Shown one piece after another: positions 36,555 through 45,494 of a stretch of 64,000 bases of DNA; position 1 is the first letter of the stretch; each line of letters opens with the position of its first letter. The notes beneath the pieces are model-generated. The model worked only from the letters and a program-made list of their open reading frames with translations, was not told where the DNA came from and made no database searches. A program made the translations under genes and the position numbers. Source of the DNA: a virus; the IMG/VR virus record IMGVR_UViG_3300032236_001304, positions 24,443 to 88,442 of that record; one strand, given 5' to 3'.

Positions 36555-37962
36555 AAAACTAGCAGTTGTAGTTCCTTATAGAGATAGGAAATCACATTTA
36601 GATATTTTCATAGAATATATGGAAACCTATTTAAATGAATATGATTATTCTATTTACATCATCGAACAAAATGATGACAGACCTTTTAATAGAGGTAAAC
36701 TTCTTAACATTGGTGCAAAGGTAGCAATGAAAGAGGGATGTGATTATTTTGCGTTTCATGATGTTGATATGTTACCACAACCTGGTGTTGATTATTCCTT
36801 TGCAGATGTTCCTACACATTTATCTACCGAATTAGATGGTGATGTTCCATTTTTAGATTACTTTGGTGGAGTTACATTATTTAACGTACAGGATTTTAAA
36901 ATCATTAACGGATATTCAAATGAGTATTGGGGTTGGGGATTTGAAGATGATGACCTATTATATAGATGTATTGGTAAAGGATTATCATTAGAAACTAAAA
37001 AGATAGGATTACCAGAAAAAGAATTTTTAATTAACTATTTTAAATTTAATGGTTCATCATCTTACATTAGAATACCATACAAAAATATGAGTTCGGTATT
37101 TAGTGGTGATTTTACTATTTCAATGAAAATAAAACCGGAAGATTGTAAAATAAATCAAAACGTAGAGTTTGATGAATATTATGCAGTATCAATTCCAGGT
37201 AGAAATACAGGTATATCATACACATCATTTAAAAGATATAAATCAGAAATTTGGGATAAGGAAGGCAATTCAAACTCAATTCAATCAGATATATTAGGAG
37301 AAGTTTGGTCACATTTAGTTATGGTTAAAGTTGATGATAAATTATCATTTTACCTTAATGGTGAATTAATTGAAGAAAAGGAAATTGGATTGGAAATATT
37401 TAATTACACTACCGATTATTTTTATATTGGTGTAGGTAATCCAAATGAAGAAATAAATAAATTTTATTTTAAAGGATTAATTTCAGAATTTGCAGTTTGG
37501 AACATTGGATTAGATGATAACAATGTAAAGGAAATATATGAAAACTCGTATTATAAATCAATTCTAAATGATTATAGAAGATATAATAAATCTAAATATT
37601 TAAAATGTTATTATGATTTTAAAAACTTTAGAGATAATGTAATTCAGGATTTGAGTGGTAATAAAAATAATGGTTTTATTTATAACTGTGAAGATGGTTA
37701 TTTGATTAATAAATTTGAAACTGAAATTGTAGTTCCAACAAGAAGAGATGGAAAATTCAAAACACTTAAACATAAATCAAATTCAACAATTGGTAATAGT
37801 TGGGTTCATTATGAAACAAGAAAAAACCAAAAGAGATTTTATAATGAAATGAAAGGAAACATTGTAGATTTGAATATAGATGGGTTAAATAGTTGTAGAT
37901 ATAAATTAATAGATGAAGAACAACTTACTAACAAAACTAAATTAATTAAAGTAGAATTATAA
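36541..37962 (+). CDS. GT7 galactosyltransferase-like protein with inserted LamG-like domain, copy 2
   Basis: A 473-residue paralog of the previous transferase with all GT7 motifs intact: LAVVVPYRDRKSH at 7-19, FHDVDML with DVD at 74-76, DYFGGVTLFNVQDFKIINGYS, and YWGWGFEDDDLLYRC near 129-143. A LamG-like domain follows (about 168-350: FKFNGSSSYIRIP, FTISMKIKP, WSHLVMVKVDD). The GT7 C-terminus then resumes with RRDGKFKTLKH, whose His matches the metal His of animal enzymes, and DGLNSCRYKLID, equivalent to the DGLNSLxY end of B4GALT. ATG 36541 is chosen over upstream 36496 because it begins the conserved domain and fits the 14 nt overlap. Confidence 0.85.
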   Translation: MSKNKKLAVVVPYRDRKSHLDIFIEYMETYLNEYDYSIYIIEQNDDRPFNRGKLLNIGAKVAMKEGCDYFAFHDVDMLPQPGVDYSFADVPTHLSTELDGDVPFLDYFGGVTLFNVQDFKIINGYSNEYWGWGFEDDDLLYRCIGKGLSLETKKIGLPEKEFLINYFKFNGSSSYIRIPYKNMSSVFSGDFTISMKIKPEDCKINQNVEFDEYYAVSIPGRNTGISYTSFKRYKSEIWDKEGNSNSIQSDILGEVWSHLVMVKVDDKLSFYLNGELIEEKEIGLEIFNYTTDYFYIGVGNPNEEINKFYFKGLISEFAVWNIGLDDNNVKEIYENSYYKSILNDYRRYNKSKYLKCYYDFKNFRDNVIQDLSGNKNNGFIYNCEDGYLINKFETEIVVPTRRDGKFKTLKHKSNSTIGNSWVHYETRKNQKRFYNEMKGNIVDLNIDGLNSCRYKLIDEEQLTNKTKLIKVEL

Positions 37963-39410
37963 TGCACAAATTAGGAGTATGTGTACCATATAGAAATAGA
38001 GAAGCTCATTTAAAAGAGTTTTCACCAAGAGTTCATAAATTCTTAAAGGAGCAAGGTATTGAACATAAAATTTATTTTGCACATCAATGTGATGATAAAT
38101 TGTTCAATAGAGGTAAAATGAAAAACATTGCAGCAAAACACGCATTTGATGATGGGTGTGATTATATTGTATGGCACGATATAGATATGGTACCAGAAGA
38201 TGAGTCTTGTGATTATAGCTTCAATCCTGAGAACCCTAAACATTTAGCTGTAAGAATATCTCAAACAGATTATAACCTCAAATATGAGGAGTATTTTGGT
38301 GGTGCAGTACTATTCACAAAAGAACAAGTTGAAGCAACTAATGGTTATTCAAATGATTATTGGGATTGGGGTATGGAAGATGATGATTTATTTTGGAGAT
38401 GTGTATTGACAGGAAACGCAGAACAACATTATTTATCAGAACAATTTAAAAATCAAAAATATGGTTATTTCAATGGTAAAGATAGTTTTGTAAAAATTGA
38501 ACCTAGTAGGAGTATTAGAAATCTTTGTTCACGTTCTCATTCAGTTTCAATGTTAGTTAGAGCACATCAACAAGAAGAAAAAGTTCCTATTTATTTAATT
38601 GGTGATGAAGATAGAAGATTTTGTGAATATCCAATACTTCGTAGACCAGGACATGATTGGGGTATATCTTATAACAATAGTAGAGCATTTACTACAATGT
38701 TATGGAACAACGAAAGAAACTTTTTATACCTTTGGGCAAAAAGATACGAACAACAATGGACATGGGTTACATTGACGGTAGATGATGATAATAAAGAAAT
38801 TTCACTTTATATCAATGGAAAAAAGAGCGATGCCAGATTTGGTACAGGATTATCCTCTCCGTTGATTTACGAGGGGTTTTTAAAGAGGTATGGTACTGAA
38901 GCTTACTATTTAGGTACAACAACTTCGGTAGGTGAAAATGAGGTTAATAAGTGGTTTAAAGGTGATATTGCAAAAGTAATGATGTGGGATAGATGTTTAG
39001 ACGAAGATGAAATTTTGGATTTTCCTAACGATGCAGTATTAGAATATGATTTTGAAAACATAACGGATAATATTTTAGAAGATTTGAGTGGTAATGAAAA
39101 TAATGGTATAATTCATAATGTTGAAATTAAAGAAGAAGATATTTTGAAAGTTCACAATACTATCTTACCTTTCCGTAGAGATGGTAAGTTTGAATGTTTA
39201 CCACATCAAACGGAAGGATTGATTAGTGTAGGTGGTGTAGATAAATGGGCAAAGGGTGAAACAACTGCAAGAAATGAAAGAAGATATATTTTAGAAATGC
39301 AGCAGGGTAAGTATAATTGGAAAAATGATGGAATGAATAGTTTAGAATATGAACTAATATCAGTAGATGATATTGGTAACAATTCTGTAATAATAAATTG
39401 TAAAGCATAA
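37962..39410 (+). CDS. GT7 galactosyltransferase-like protein with inserted LamG-like domain, copy 3
   Basis: A 482-residue third paralog. GVCVPYRNREAH opens the fold, WHDIDMV supplies D-I-D at 73-75, EYFGGAVLFTKEQVEATNGYS is followed by DYWDWGMEDDDLFWRC near 132-147. The acidic EDDD is intact, but the second motif residue changes (WGWG to WDWG). The LamG-like insert spans about 166-365 (YFNGKDSFVKIEP, WTWVTLTVDDDNKEISLYING). The C-terminal GT7 portion has RRDGKFECLPH and DGMNSLEYELIS. It overlaps both neighbours by 1 nt. The divergence between copies suggests different donors or acceptors. Confidence 0.85.
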   Translation: MHKLGVCVPYRNREAHLKEFSPRVHKFLKEQGIEHKIYFAHQCDDKLFNRGKMKNIAAKHAFDDGCDYIVWHDIDMVPEDESCDYSFNPENPKHLAVRISQTDYNLKYEEYFGGAVLFTKEQVEATNGYSNDYWDWGMEDDDLFWRCVLTGNAEQHYLSEQFKNQKYGYFNGKDSFVKIEPSRSIRNLCSRSHSVSMLVRAHQQEEKVPIYLIGDEDRRFCEYPILRRPGHDWGISYNNSRAFTTMLWNNERNFLYLWAKRYEQQWTWVTLTVDDDNKEISLYINGKKSDARFGTGLSSPLIYEGFLKRYGTEAYYLGTTTSVGENEVNKWFKGDIAKVMMWDRCLDEDEILDFPNDAVLEYDFENITDNILEDLSGNENNGIIHNVEIKEEDILKVHNTILPFRRDGKFECLPHQTEGLISVGGVDKWAKGETTARNERRYILEMQQGKYNWKNDGMNSLEYELISVDDIGNNSVIINCKA

Positions 39411-40807
39411 TGGGACAGTACGAAAAATTTGAAAAGGTAAGAAGACAACTAAATGATGTAGGTGCAGGATTTTGTTTAGCAAAATGGATGCAGGTAACAT
39501 TACATTTACATATTGGACATAACCATAGTTGTCACCATCCACAAACACATAAAATATCAACTACGGAAATCGATAGAGATCCTTCGGCTCTACATAATAC
39601 TCGTTACAAAAAAGAACGTAGGAGAGAAATGCTAGAAGGAAAGAAACCAACTGAATGTGATTATTGTTGGGGTGTTGAGGATAATTCAAACCAATTTAGT
39701 GATAGACATTTTAAAAGTGCTGAACCATGGGCTTATCCACATTTAGATAAGATTAAAGATATGCATTGGAGAGATAATATCAATCCATCTTATGTAGAAG
39801 TTTCATTTAGTAATGCTTGTAATTTTAAATGTTCATATTGTGCACCACCATTTAGTTCAAAATGGATGGACGAAATAGAACAATATGGTGCATATCCAAC
39901 ATCTGATAAATTTAATGGATTAGACCATTTTAAACATAGTGGTAGGATACCGATTCCACAAAACGAACATAATCCATATGTAGAAGCATTTTGGGAATGG
40001 TGGCCGGAGTTATACCAAGATTTACATACATTTAGAATTACAGGTGGAGAACCTATGATGCATAAAGATACTATGAAAGTATTAGATTATATTATTGATT
40101 CACCAAATCCTAATAGAAATTTATGTTTAAGTATTAATTCTAATTTAGGAGTACCTGAAAGTTTATATCAAAAATTCAGAGAAAAATTTAAAATTATTTC
40201 TGAAAGAGAATTAGTTAAAGAATTAATTATTTTTACAAGTTGTGATGGCTATGGTGAGCAAGCTGAATATATTAGAAATGGAATGGTGTATAATCAATTG
40301 ATGGATAGAATAGATGATTTATTATTTTATATTCCAAGATTAACAATTGATATTATGAGTACCTATAATATCTTATCAGTACCTTCATACAAAAAATTAA
40401 TAAATGATGTGTATGATTTAAAAGCAAAACATACTAACGCAATTAGATATTACAAACAACCACTTTTATTAGATGCATCATATCTTCGTTTTCCAAATCA
40501 TCAATCTATTACATTATTAGACCAAAAAGAATGGGAAAGTGAGTTTTTTGAACAAGCACAACTTATGGATTTTTATGATTTAACTAGAACTGACCAAAAT
40601 ACATTTGGTTATAGTGATGTAGAAGTAGTTAAGATTAGAAGAATATATGATTATTTTATGGGTGATGTAGATGAATATGCAAGAGAACATCATAGAAAAG
40701 ATTTTTATAAATTCTTTAGTGAACATGATAAACGTAGAGGAACAGATTTTTGTAAAACATATCCTGAATTAGCAGATTTTTATCACAAATGTAAAGAAAT
40801 TAGATAA
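39410..40807 (+). CDS. Twitch-domain radical SAM protein, copy 1
   Basis: A 465-residue radical SAM enzyme with an N-terminal twitch-like Cys region. The [4Fe-4S]-SAM motif CNFKCSYC has Cys 137, 141 and 144 (CxxxCxxC). Upstream Cys 22 (GFCLAKW), 41 (SCHHPQTHK), 83 and 86 (CDYCW) would bind an auxiliary cluster. The SAM-binding GGE motif is FRITGGEPMM near residue 216. Such 'N_Twi' proteins occur in T4-like phages and capsule loci; their reactions are mostly unknown. It overlaps the third GT7 gene and the next gene by 1 nt each. Confidence 0.85.
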   Translation: MGQYEKFEKVRRQLNDVGAGFCLAKWMQVTLHLHIGHNHSCHHPQTHKISTTEIDRDPSALHNTRYKKERRREMLEGKKPTECDYCWGVEDNSNQFSDRHFKSAEPWAYPHLDKIKDMHWRDNINPSYVEVSFSNACNFKCSYCAPPFSSKWMDEIEQYGAYPTSDKFNGLDHFKHSGRIPIPQNEHNPYVEAFWEWWPELYQDLHTFRITGGEPMMHKDTMKVLDYIIDSPNPNRNLCLSINSNLGVPESLYQKFREKFKIISERELVKELIIFTSCDGYGEQAEYIRNGMVYNQLMDRIDDLLFYIPRLTIDIMSTYNILSVPSYKKLINDVYDLKAKHTNAIRYYKQPLLLDASYLRFPNHQSITLLDQKEWESEFFEQAQLMDFYDLTRTDQNTFGYSDVEVVKIRRIYDYFMGDVDEYAREHHRKDFYKFFSEHDKRRGTDFCKTYPELADFYHKCKEIR

Positions 40808-41610
40808 TGACAAACGAATTAATAGAATTTAAAGATAATTTTTTAGTAAACTTTTTTGAAGAAACAAGATATAATACATCCAAAAAACCAGGATTATTAA
40901 AGAATTTATTTCAAAATGATTTAACGGTATATGCTCGTTTTAAAATGAGTAATATGAAAAAAGAACGTACTGCAATTTTTGCTAAGCAAGGTTGTCATAG
41001 TGGTGCTTATTTTGAAAATCAAGATGGTAATATGAAATTTCGTTGTACAATTTTTACAGCGGAACCTGATAGTGGTAATTATTCTGACCATTTTCAAATG
41101 ATAGAATATTACCCAAAGGAAGAAGAATTATTTAATGAACACTATGTAATATATCAGTTAGACCATACAAATAAATTATTAAAAACTTGTTTTGATGGTG
41201 AATGGAAAGAAATGAAATGGGAAGGTGAAGTATGTGATTATACAAATGTTCCTTTTTGGGTAGGGGCAGGTGGTCCTTGGTATGATGACCCTTCATTTCA
41301 TTGGATGTTTGAAGGATACTTTTATGATTTTTCTATATTTAATAATGTACTTAGTGAAGATGATTGTAATTTAATTATTGATAATAAAGAAAATTATTTA
41401 GATAATATAGAATTAAAAGATAAATGTGTTACATCATTAGATTTTACAAAATGGAATCGTTTTAAAGTATGGGATAAAACAGGTAATGGTAATTTTGGTT
41501 TTATTGATGAATGGCATTTTATAAATGTACAAGAAAGATTAAATGAATTATTAGCTGGGAATAAATTAAAAAGTTCAACTATTGCAAATATTAAGCAAAC
41601 ATTGATTTAA
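40807..41610 (+). CDS. Stand-alone LamG/concanavalin-like protein
   Basis: A 267-residue protein that is essentially one LamG-like beta-sandwich: TVYARFKMSNMKKERTAIF, then YVIYQLDHTNKLLKTCFDG and MFEGYFYDFSIFNNVLSEDD (about residues 168-187). That last piece matches the 'f.G.i.d~~i~n~~Ls~~e' strand of LamG_3 domains. No catalytic domain is attached. It lies between a radical SAM and an SGNH-like gene with 1-6 nt spacing, and may be a sugar-binding partner for neighbouring enzymes. The same domain type is inserted in the three GT7 proteins. Confidence 0.7.
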   Translation: MTNELIEFKDNFLVNFFEETRYNTSKKPGLLKNLFQNDLTVYARFKMSNMKKERTAIFAKQGCHSGAYFENQDGNMKFRCTIFTAEPDSGNYSDHFQMIEYYPKEEELFNEHYVIYQLDHTNKLLKTCFDGEWKEMKWEGEVCDYTNVPFWVGAGGPWYDDPSFHWMFEGYFYDFSIFNNVLSEDDCNLIIDNKENYLDNIELKDKCVTSLDFTKWNRFKVWDKTGNGNFGFIDEWHFINVQERLNELLAGNKLKSSTIANIKQTLI

Positions 41611-41616
41611 ATTGTT

Positions 41617-42435
41617 ATGGAAAAAAGAATTGACATTTTTGGATGTTCATTTAGTTGTGACCCAATGGGAAATCCTTGGATTGGATGGCCCTATTATTTA
41701 AATGAATATGAACCTAACATTAAAAATTTTAATTGGGCAAAATCAGGAATTGGTAATACCGAATTAAAAGATAATATTATAACATATATTGAAGAAATGG
41801 AAGGACGTAACGGTAGTACTGATTTATTATTAATACAATGGTCAGCATTTAGTAGATGTTACGGAACATCATTTGATGAAGTAATAAAACATCATGGTAA
41901 ACAATTAGAAAAATATTATTTAAAAGATTGGGAACATAGTGATGGTAAACGTCCTGGTGAAATTCATTTAGATAATTTAAGTTACGAAATAACAAAAAAT
42001 AATTTAGAATCAATTTTAGAATTACAAACTTATTTACAAAATAAAAATATAGATTATAAAATGTGGTTTGGATGGCAGCAAGTTTATCCAGAACAAATTG
42101 AACAATTTGGACTAACAGAATTATTAAATAAAATAAAAGAAGATAAAAATTTAATTTTATTTAAACAAAATGAATGTTATGATTATGAATTAGAAGAATA
42201 TGGATTATTAAGTAAATCACATTATGCATTAACTCTTAAAAAATTATTCGGATTAGATAAAGGTAATTATTTTCATCCTGCAACTGAGTGGGGTGGAATG
42301 ACAGAATTTATAAGAATGGAATTAGAAGATGGAAAATATGTTTCAAAAAATGATATGCATCCATCTACAAAAGCACAAAAATATTTCTTCGAACAAATTA
42401 TTAAAAATATTATTAAAGAAAAATTCAATATATGA
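41617..42435 (+). CDS. SGNH-like hydrolase/acyltransferase-type protein
   Basis: A 272-residue SGNH-type protein. Block I is IFGCSFSCD (Ser at about 11), block III WAKSGIGNTELKD near residue 45 has the G-x-x-N-type site, and the strand LLLIQWSAFSR follows. The C-terminal catalytic block is SKNDMHPSTKAQ (Asp-Met-His). Family members hydrolyse or transfer acyl groups on sugars; substrate is unknown here. Its stop overlaps the next SDR gene by 4 nt (ATGA). Confidence 0.75.
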   Translation: MEKRIDIFGCSFSCDPMGNPWIGWPYYLNEYEPNIKNFNWAKSGIGNTELKDNIITYIEEMEGRNGSTDLLLIQWSAFSRCYGTSFDEVIKHHGKQLEKYYLKDWEHSDGKRPGEIHLDNLSYEITKNNLESILELQTYLQNKNIDYKMWFGWQQVYPEQIEQFGLTELLNKIKEDKNLILFKQNECYDYELEEYGLLSKSHYALTLKKLFGLDKGNYFHPATEWGGMTEFIRMELEDGKYVSKNDMHPSTKAQKYFFEQIIKNIIKEKFNI

Positions 42436-43400
42436 AAATTTTAATCACAGGTGGAGCAGGTTATTTAGGTTCAGTAATAACTAAAAAAATGTTAGATGCA
42501 GGACATGAAGTAACTGTATTAGATAATTTATCATTTAAACAATTATCACCATTACAATTTACATCAAATCCAAATTATAATTTTATTTATGGTGATGTTA
42601 GAAATGAAAGATTATTAGAACATTTGGTGGGTATAAATGATGTAATAATTCCATTGGCAGCAATTGTAGGATTTCCAGCGTGTAAAGCAGATCCTAAATT
42701 AGCATGGGAAGTAAATTTTAATCAAATAGAAACTATATTAAAATCAATTACTGATACTCATATGATTTTATATCCAAATACAAATAGTGGATATGGTATT
42801 GGTGAAGGACAAACGGAATGCAACGAAAGCTCTCCATTAAATCCAATTTCAGTTTATGGTGAAAGCAAATGTGCAGCTGAAAAATTGTTATTAGAAAGTA
42901 GTTCTGCTATTTGTTTCCGTTTAGCAACTGTGTTTGGAACCTCATCCAGAATGAGAACTGATTTATTAGTTAATGAGTTTGTTTATAAAGCAATGACAGA
43001 TAAATACATTACTGTATTTGAAAAGAATTTTAAAAGAAATTTTATCCATATTCAAGATGTAGCAAATGTATTTTTGTTTGCTATGGATAGATATGAAACT
43101 ATGAAACATCAAGTATATAATGTAGGATTAAGTAACGCTAATTTAAATAAACAAGAATTATTAGAAAAAATACAAGAATATATTCCTGATTTTGCAATTA
43201 GTTATTCTGATTTTTACGAAGACCCGGATAAAAGAGATTATATTGTTTCAAATTCAAAAATAGAAGGTATTGGTTGGAAACCGGAATATAGTTTAGATGA
43301 TGGTATTAAAGAATTGATGAAAACATATCAGGTCTTAATTCCAAAAATGACATCTGAATTTAGAAACGGATTTCCATTAGGTTACGCACAAACATTTTAA
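42432..43400 (+). CDS. NAD-dependent nucleotide-sugar epimerase/dehydratase (extended SDR)
   Basis: A 322-residue extended short-chain dehydrogenase/reductase that modifies nucleotide sugars. The dinucleotide-binding loop ITGGAGYLGS lies at residues 5-14 and VLDNLS ends the second strand with the NAD-selecting Asp. The catalytic pair is present in SVYGESKCAAE (Tyr-x-x-x-Lys, near 143-147), and FIHIQDVANVF is the usual C-terminal segment. It follows an SGNH-like gene and precedes a radical SAM gene by 1 nt. Product sugar not determinable. Confidence 0.85.
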   Translation: MKILITGGAGYLGSVITKKMLDAGHEVTVLDNLSFKQLSPLQFTSNPNYNFIYGDVRNERLLEHLVGINDVIIPLAAIVGFPACKADPKLAWEVNFNQIETILKSITDTHMILYPNTNSGYGIGEGQTECNESSPLNPISVYGESKCAAEKLLLESSSAICFRLATVFGTSSRMRTDLLVNEFVYKAMTDKYITVFEKNFKRNFIHIQDVANVFLFAMDRYETMKHQVYNVGLSNANLNKQELLEKIQEYIPDFAISYSDFYEDPDKRDYIVSNSKIEGIGWKPEYSLDDGIKELMKTYQVLIPKMTSEFRNGFPLGYAQTF

Positions 43401-43401
43401 C

Positions 43402-44958
43402 ATGGCAGGATTTGTATTTGCAAAAAAATGGGATGAAACATATCAAGAGTATAGAGATAGAGCAATAAATCCAATTTCTCCATCATTTTGTGGAGCTAAA
43501 TGGTATAATGCTACTATATGGTTAAATATGGGACAAACCACATCTTGTCATCATCCACAACCACATAAGATTCCACTAAGAGAATTAGAACGTTCACCTA
43601 AAGCATTGCATAATACTCAATATAAAAAATTGGTTAGAAAAGAAATGTTAGAAGGAGTTAGACCTAAAGAATGTGAGTATTGTTGGAAGATTGAAGATTT
43701 AGGACCTGATAAAGTAAGTGATAGAGTTTATAAATCAGTTATTTATTCAGATGAAGAATTGGTTAGTGCACAGAAAAATTATAGTTGGAATAAAGATGTT
43801 GACTTAAAAACATTAGAAATTAGTTTTGATGCTAATTGTAACTTTGCTTGCTCATATTGTAATTCATCATTCAGTACAACCTGGCAATCCGATATTAAAA
43901 CAAATGGTGCATACCAAAATTTAATTACTGATGGTGGTGGTGCATTTCAACACGCTGGAGATGATGCAATGATATATGGTAAAGACCAAATTGATAATCC
44001 ATATTTAGAAGCATTTTGGAAATGGTGGGAAGGTGATTTACAAACATCATTAAGAGAATTAAGAGTAACAGGTGGTGAACCTACTATGAGTAAAGGGTTT
44101 TGGAAGTTAATGGATTGGTGGACAAATAATAAACAATGTGATGTAAACTTCGCAGTTAATTCAAATTTAGGACAAAGTAAATTATTAGTAGATAGATTAA
44201 TTAATGCAACTCATAATTTTAAACATTTTTCATTATACACAAGTTGTGAATCAATTGGAGAGCACGCTGAATATATTAGAGATGGTTTAAAGTGGGAAGT
44301 ATGGAAAGAAAATGCAGAAAGAATGATTAGGGATGGTAATTTAAAAACATTTAATGTAATGATGACAATTAATGCATTATGTTTATTTAGTATTACTGAT
44401 TGTTTAGAATTTATACATGGATTAAGAAATAAATACAAAGATAAAACAGATGTATTAATTACTTTAAATATATTAAGATTTCCATCTTTTCAATCAGCAA
44501 CTACTTTACCTGAAAATATTAAATTAGAAAGAGCACAACATTTGCAAAATTGGGCAGAAAATTTAATTAAAGAAAATAAAGAAAATAATTTATATACCGA
44601 AGATGCATTGTGGGGATTAGTAAATCAAATTTATAGATTATGTGAATATCTTAGAGAAGTTACACAAGGACATAGATTTGCAAGTGATTTGGAAAGTAGA
44701 GAAAAGGATTTTAAATCATTCTATTCTCAATATGATATTCGTAGAAATAAAAACTTTGTAGAAACATTTCCTGAATTAACAGACTGGTATAATTCAATTG
44801 AAGCAACTAAATTAGAACAAGTAATTGAAATACAACAGGCGGCAGATAATGGTGTATATACAAAAGAATATATGGAAAAGGCATTAGAGGATAGTGTTGT
44901 AAATAATAAATTAGAAAACGAAATATTAGAATATTTAGAACCAAAAAAATTAATATAA
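43402..44958 (+). CDS. Twitch-domain radical SAM protein, copy 2
   Basis: A 518-residue paralog of the radical SAM protein at 39410. The cluster motif CNFACSYC has Cys 146, 150 and 153. The upstream twitch cysteines are C30 (SFCGAKW), C49 (SCHHPQPHK), C91 and C94 (CEYCW). The GGE-type motif is LRVTGGEPTMSKG. About 50 additional C-terminal residues (KLEQVIEIQQAADNGVY) are absent from copy 1. The two proteins share the CHHPQ-HK and LHNTxYKK blocks closely, so they arose by duplication. It overlaps the RmlC-like gene by 1 nt. Confidence 0.85.
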   Translation: MAGFVFAKKWDETYQEYRDRAINPISPSFCGAKWYNATIWLNMGQTTSCHHPQPHKIPLRELERSPKALHNTQYKKLVRKEMLEGVRPKECEYCWKIEDLGPDKVSDRVYKSVIYSDEELVSAQKNYSWNKDVDLKTLEISFDANCNFACSYCNSSFSTTWQSDIKTNGAYQNLITDGGGAFQHAGDDAMIYGKDQIDNPYLEAFWKWWEGDLQTSLRELRVTGGEPTMSKGFWKLMDWWTNNKQCDVNFAVNSNLGQSKLLVDRLINATHNFKHFSLYTSCESIGEHAEYIRDGLKWEVWKENAERMIRDGNLKTFNVMMTINALCLFSITDCLEFIHGLRNKYKDKTDVLITLNILRFPSFQSATTLPENIKLERAQHLQNWAENLIKENKENNLYTEDALWGLVNQIYRLCEYLREVTQGHRFASDLESREKDFKSFYSQYDIRRNKNFVETFPELTDWYNSIEATKLEQVIEIQQAADNGVYTKEYMEKALEDSVVNNKLENEILEYLEPKKLI

Positions 44959-45494
44959 TGAATAATAAATGGGATGCGTTCAAAGTAACTCCATCAAAAA
45001 AATTTGGAATGGAAGTTCCAATTTTTACACCTTCAATTTATAGAGAATATAGAGGTGAAATATTTACAACCTTTCATTCGGAAGAACATCCTGTAATGAT
45101 AAGAATAGGTGAAGGACACTCAATACATGGTAGATTCTCAAAATCATATAAAGGTGTATTACGAGGTTTACATTATGATAATAAGACTTGGAAATTAGTT
45201 CAAGCGGCAGTTGGAGATATTTACCTAATTGTTTTGGATATGCGAAAAGAAAGTCCCACATTTGGTGAATGGGAATCTTTTATGATAACCGAAAAAGATA
45301 GAAACCAGGTATTAGTTCCACCCGGTTTTGCAAATGGACACTATGCACTTACTGATTGTATGTTTCACTATAATTTATTTTACAAAGATGGTTATGTGGA
45401 TGCAGATGAGCAAGGTGTAGTTAAGTGGAATGACCCGGAATATCAAATGGAATGGCCAACAACAAATCCAATATTACAAAAAAGAGATAGATAA
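44958..45494 (+). CDS. rfbC: dTDP-4-dehydrorhamnose 3,5-epimerase-like (RmlC cupin)
   Basis: A 178-residue cupin of the RmlC family, which epimerises dTDP-4-keto-6-deoxyglucose toward rhamnose or related sugars. KGVLRGLHYDNKTWKLVQ (about 65-82) contains the expected catalytic His (H72), and GDIYLIVLDMRKESPTFGEW and VLVPPGFANGHYAL match the family core. In most RmlCs the last motif is GFAHGF; here the first His is Asn (ANGH), so substrate handling may differ. RmlA, RmlB and RmlD are not recognised in the window, so the enzyme must use a host or other phage product, or catalyse a related step. Confidence 0.88.
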   Translation: MNNKWDAFKVTPSKKFGMEVPIFTPSIYREYRGEIFTTFHSEEHPVMIRIGEGHSIHGRFSKSYKGVLRGLHYDNKTWKLVQAAVGDIYLIVLDMRKESPTFGEWESFMITEKDRNQVLVPPGFANGHYALTDCMFHYNLFYKDGYVDADEQGVVKWNDPEYQMEWPTTNPILQKRDR

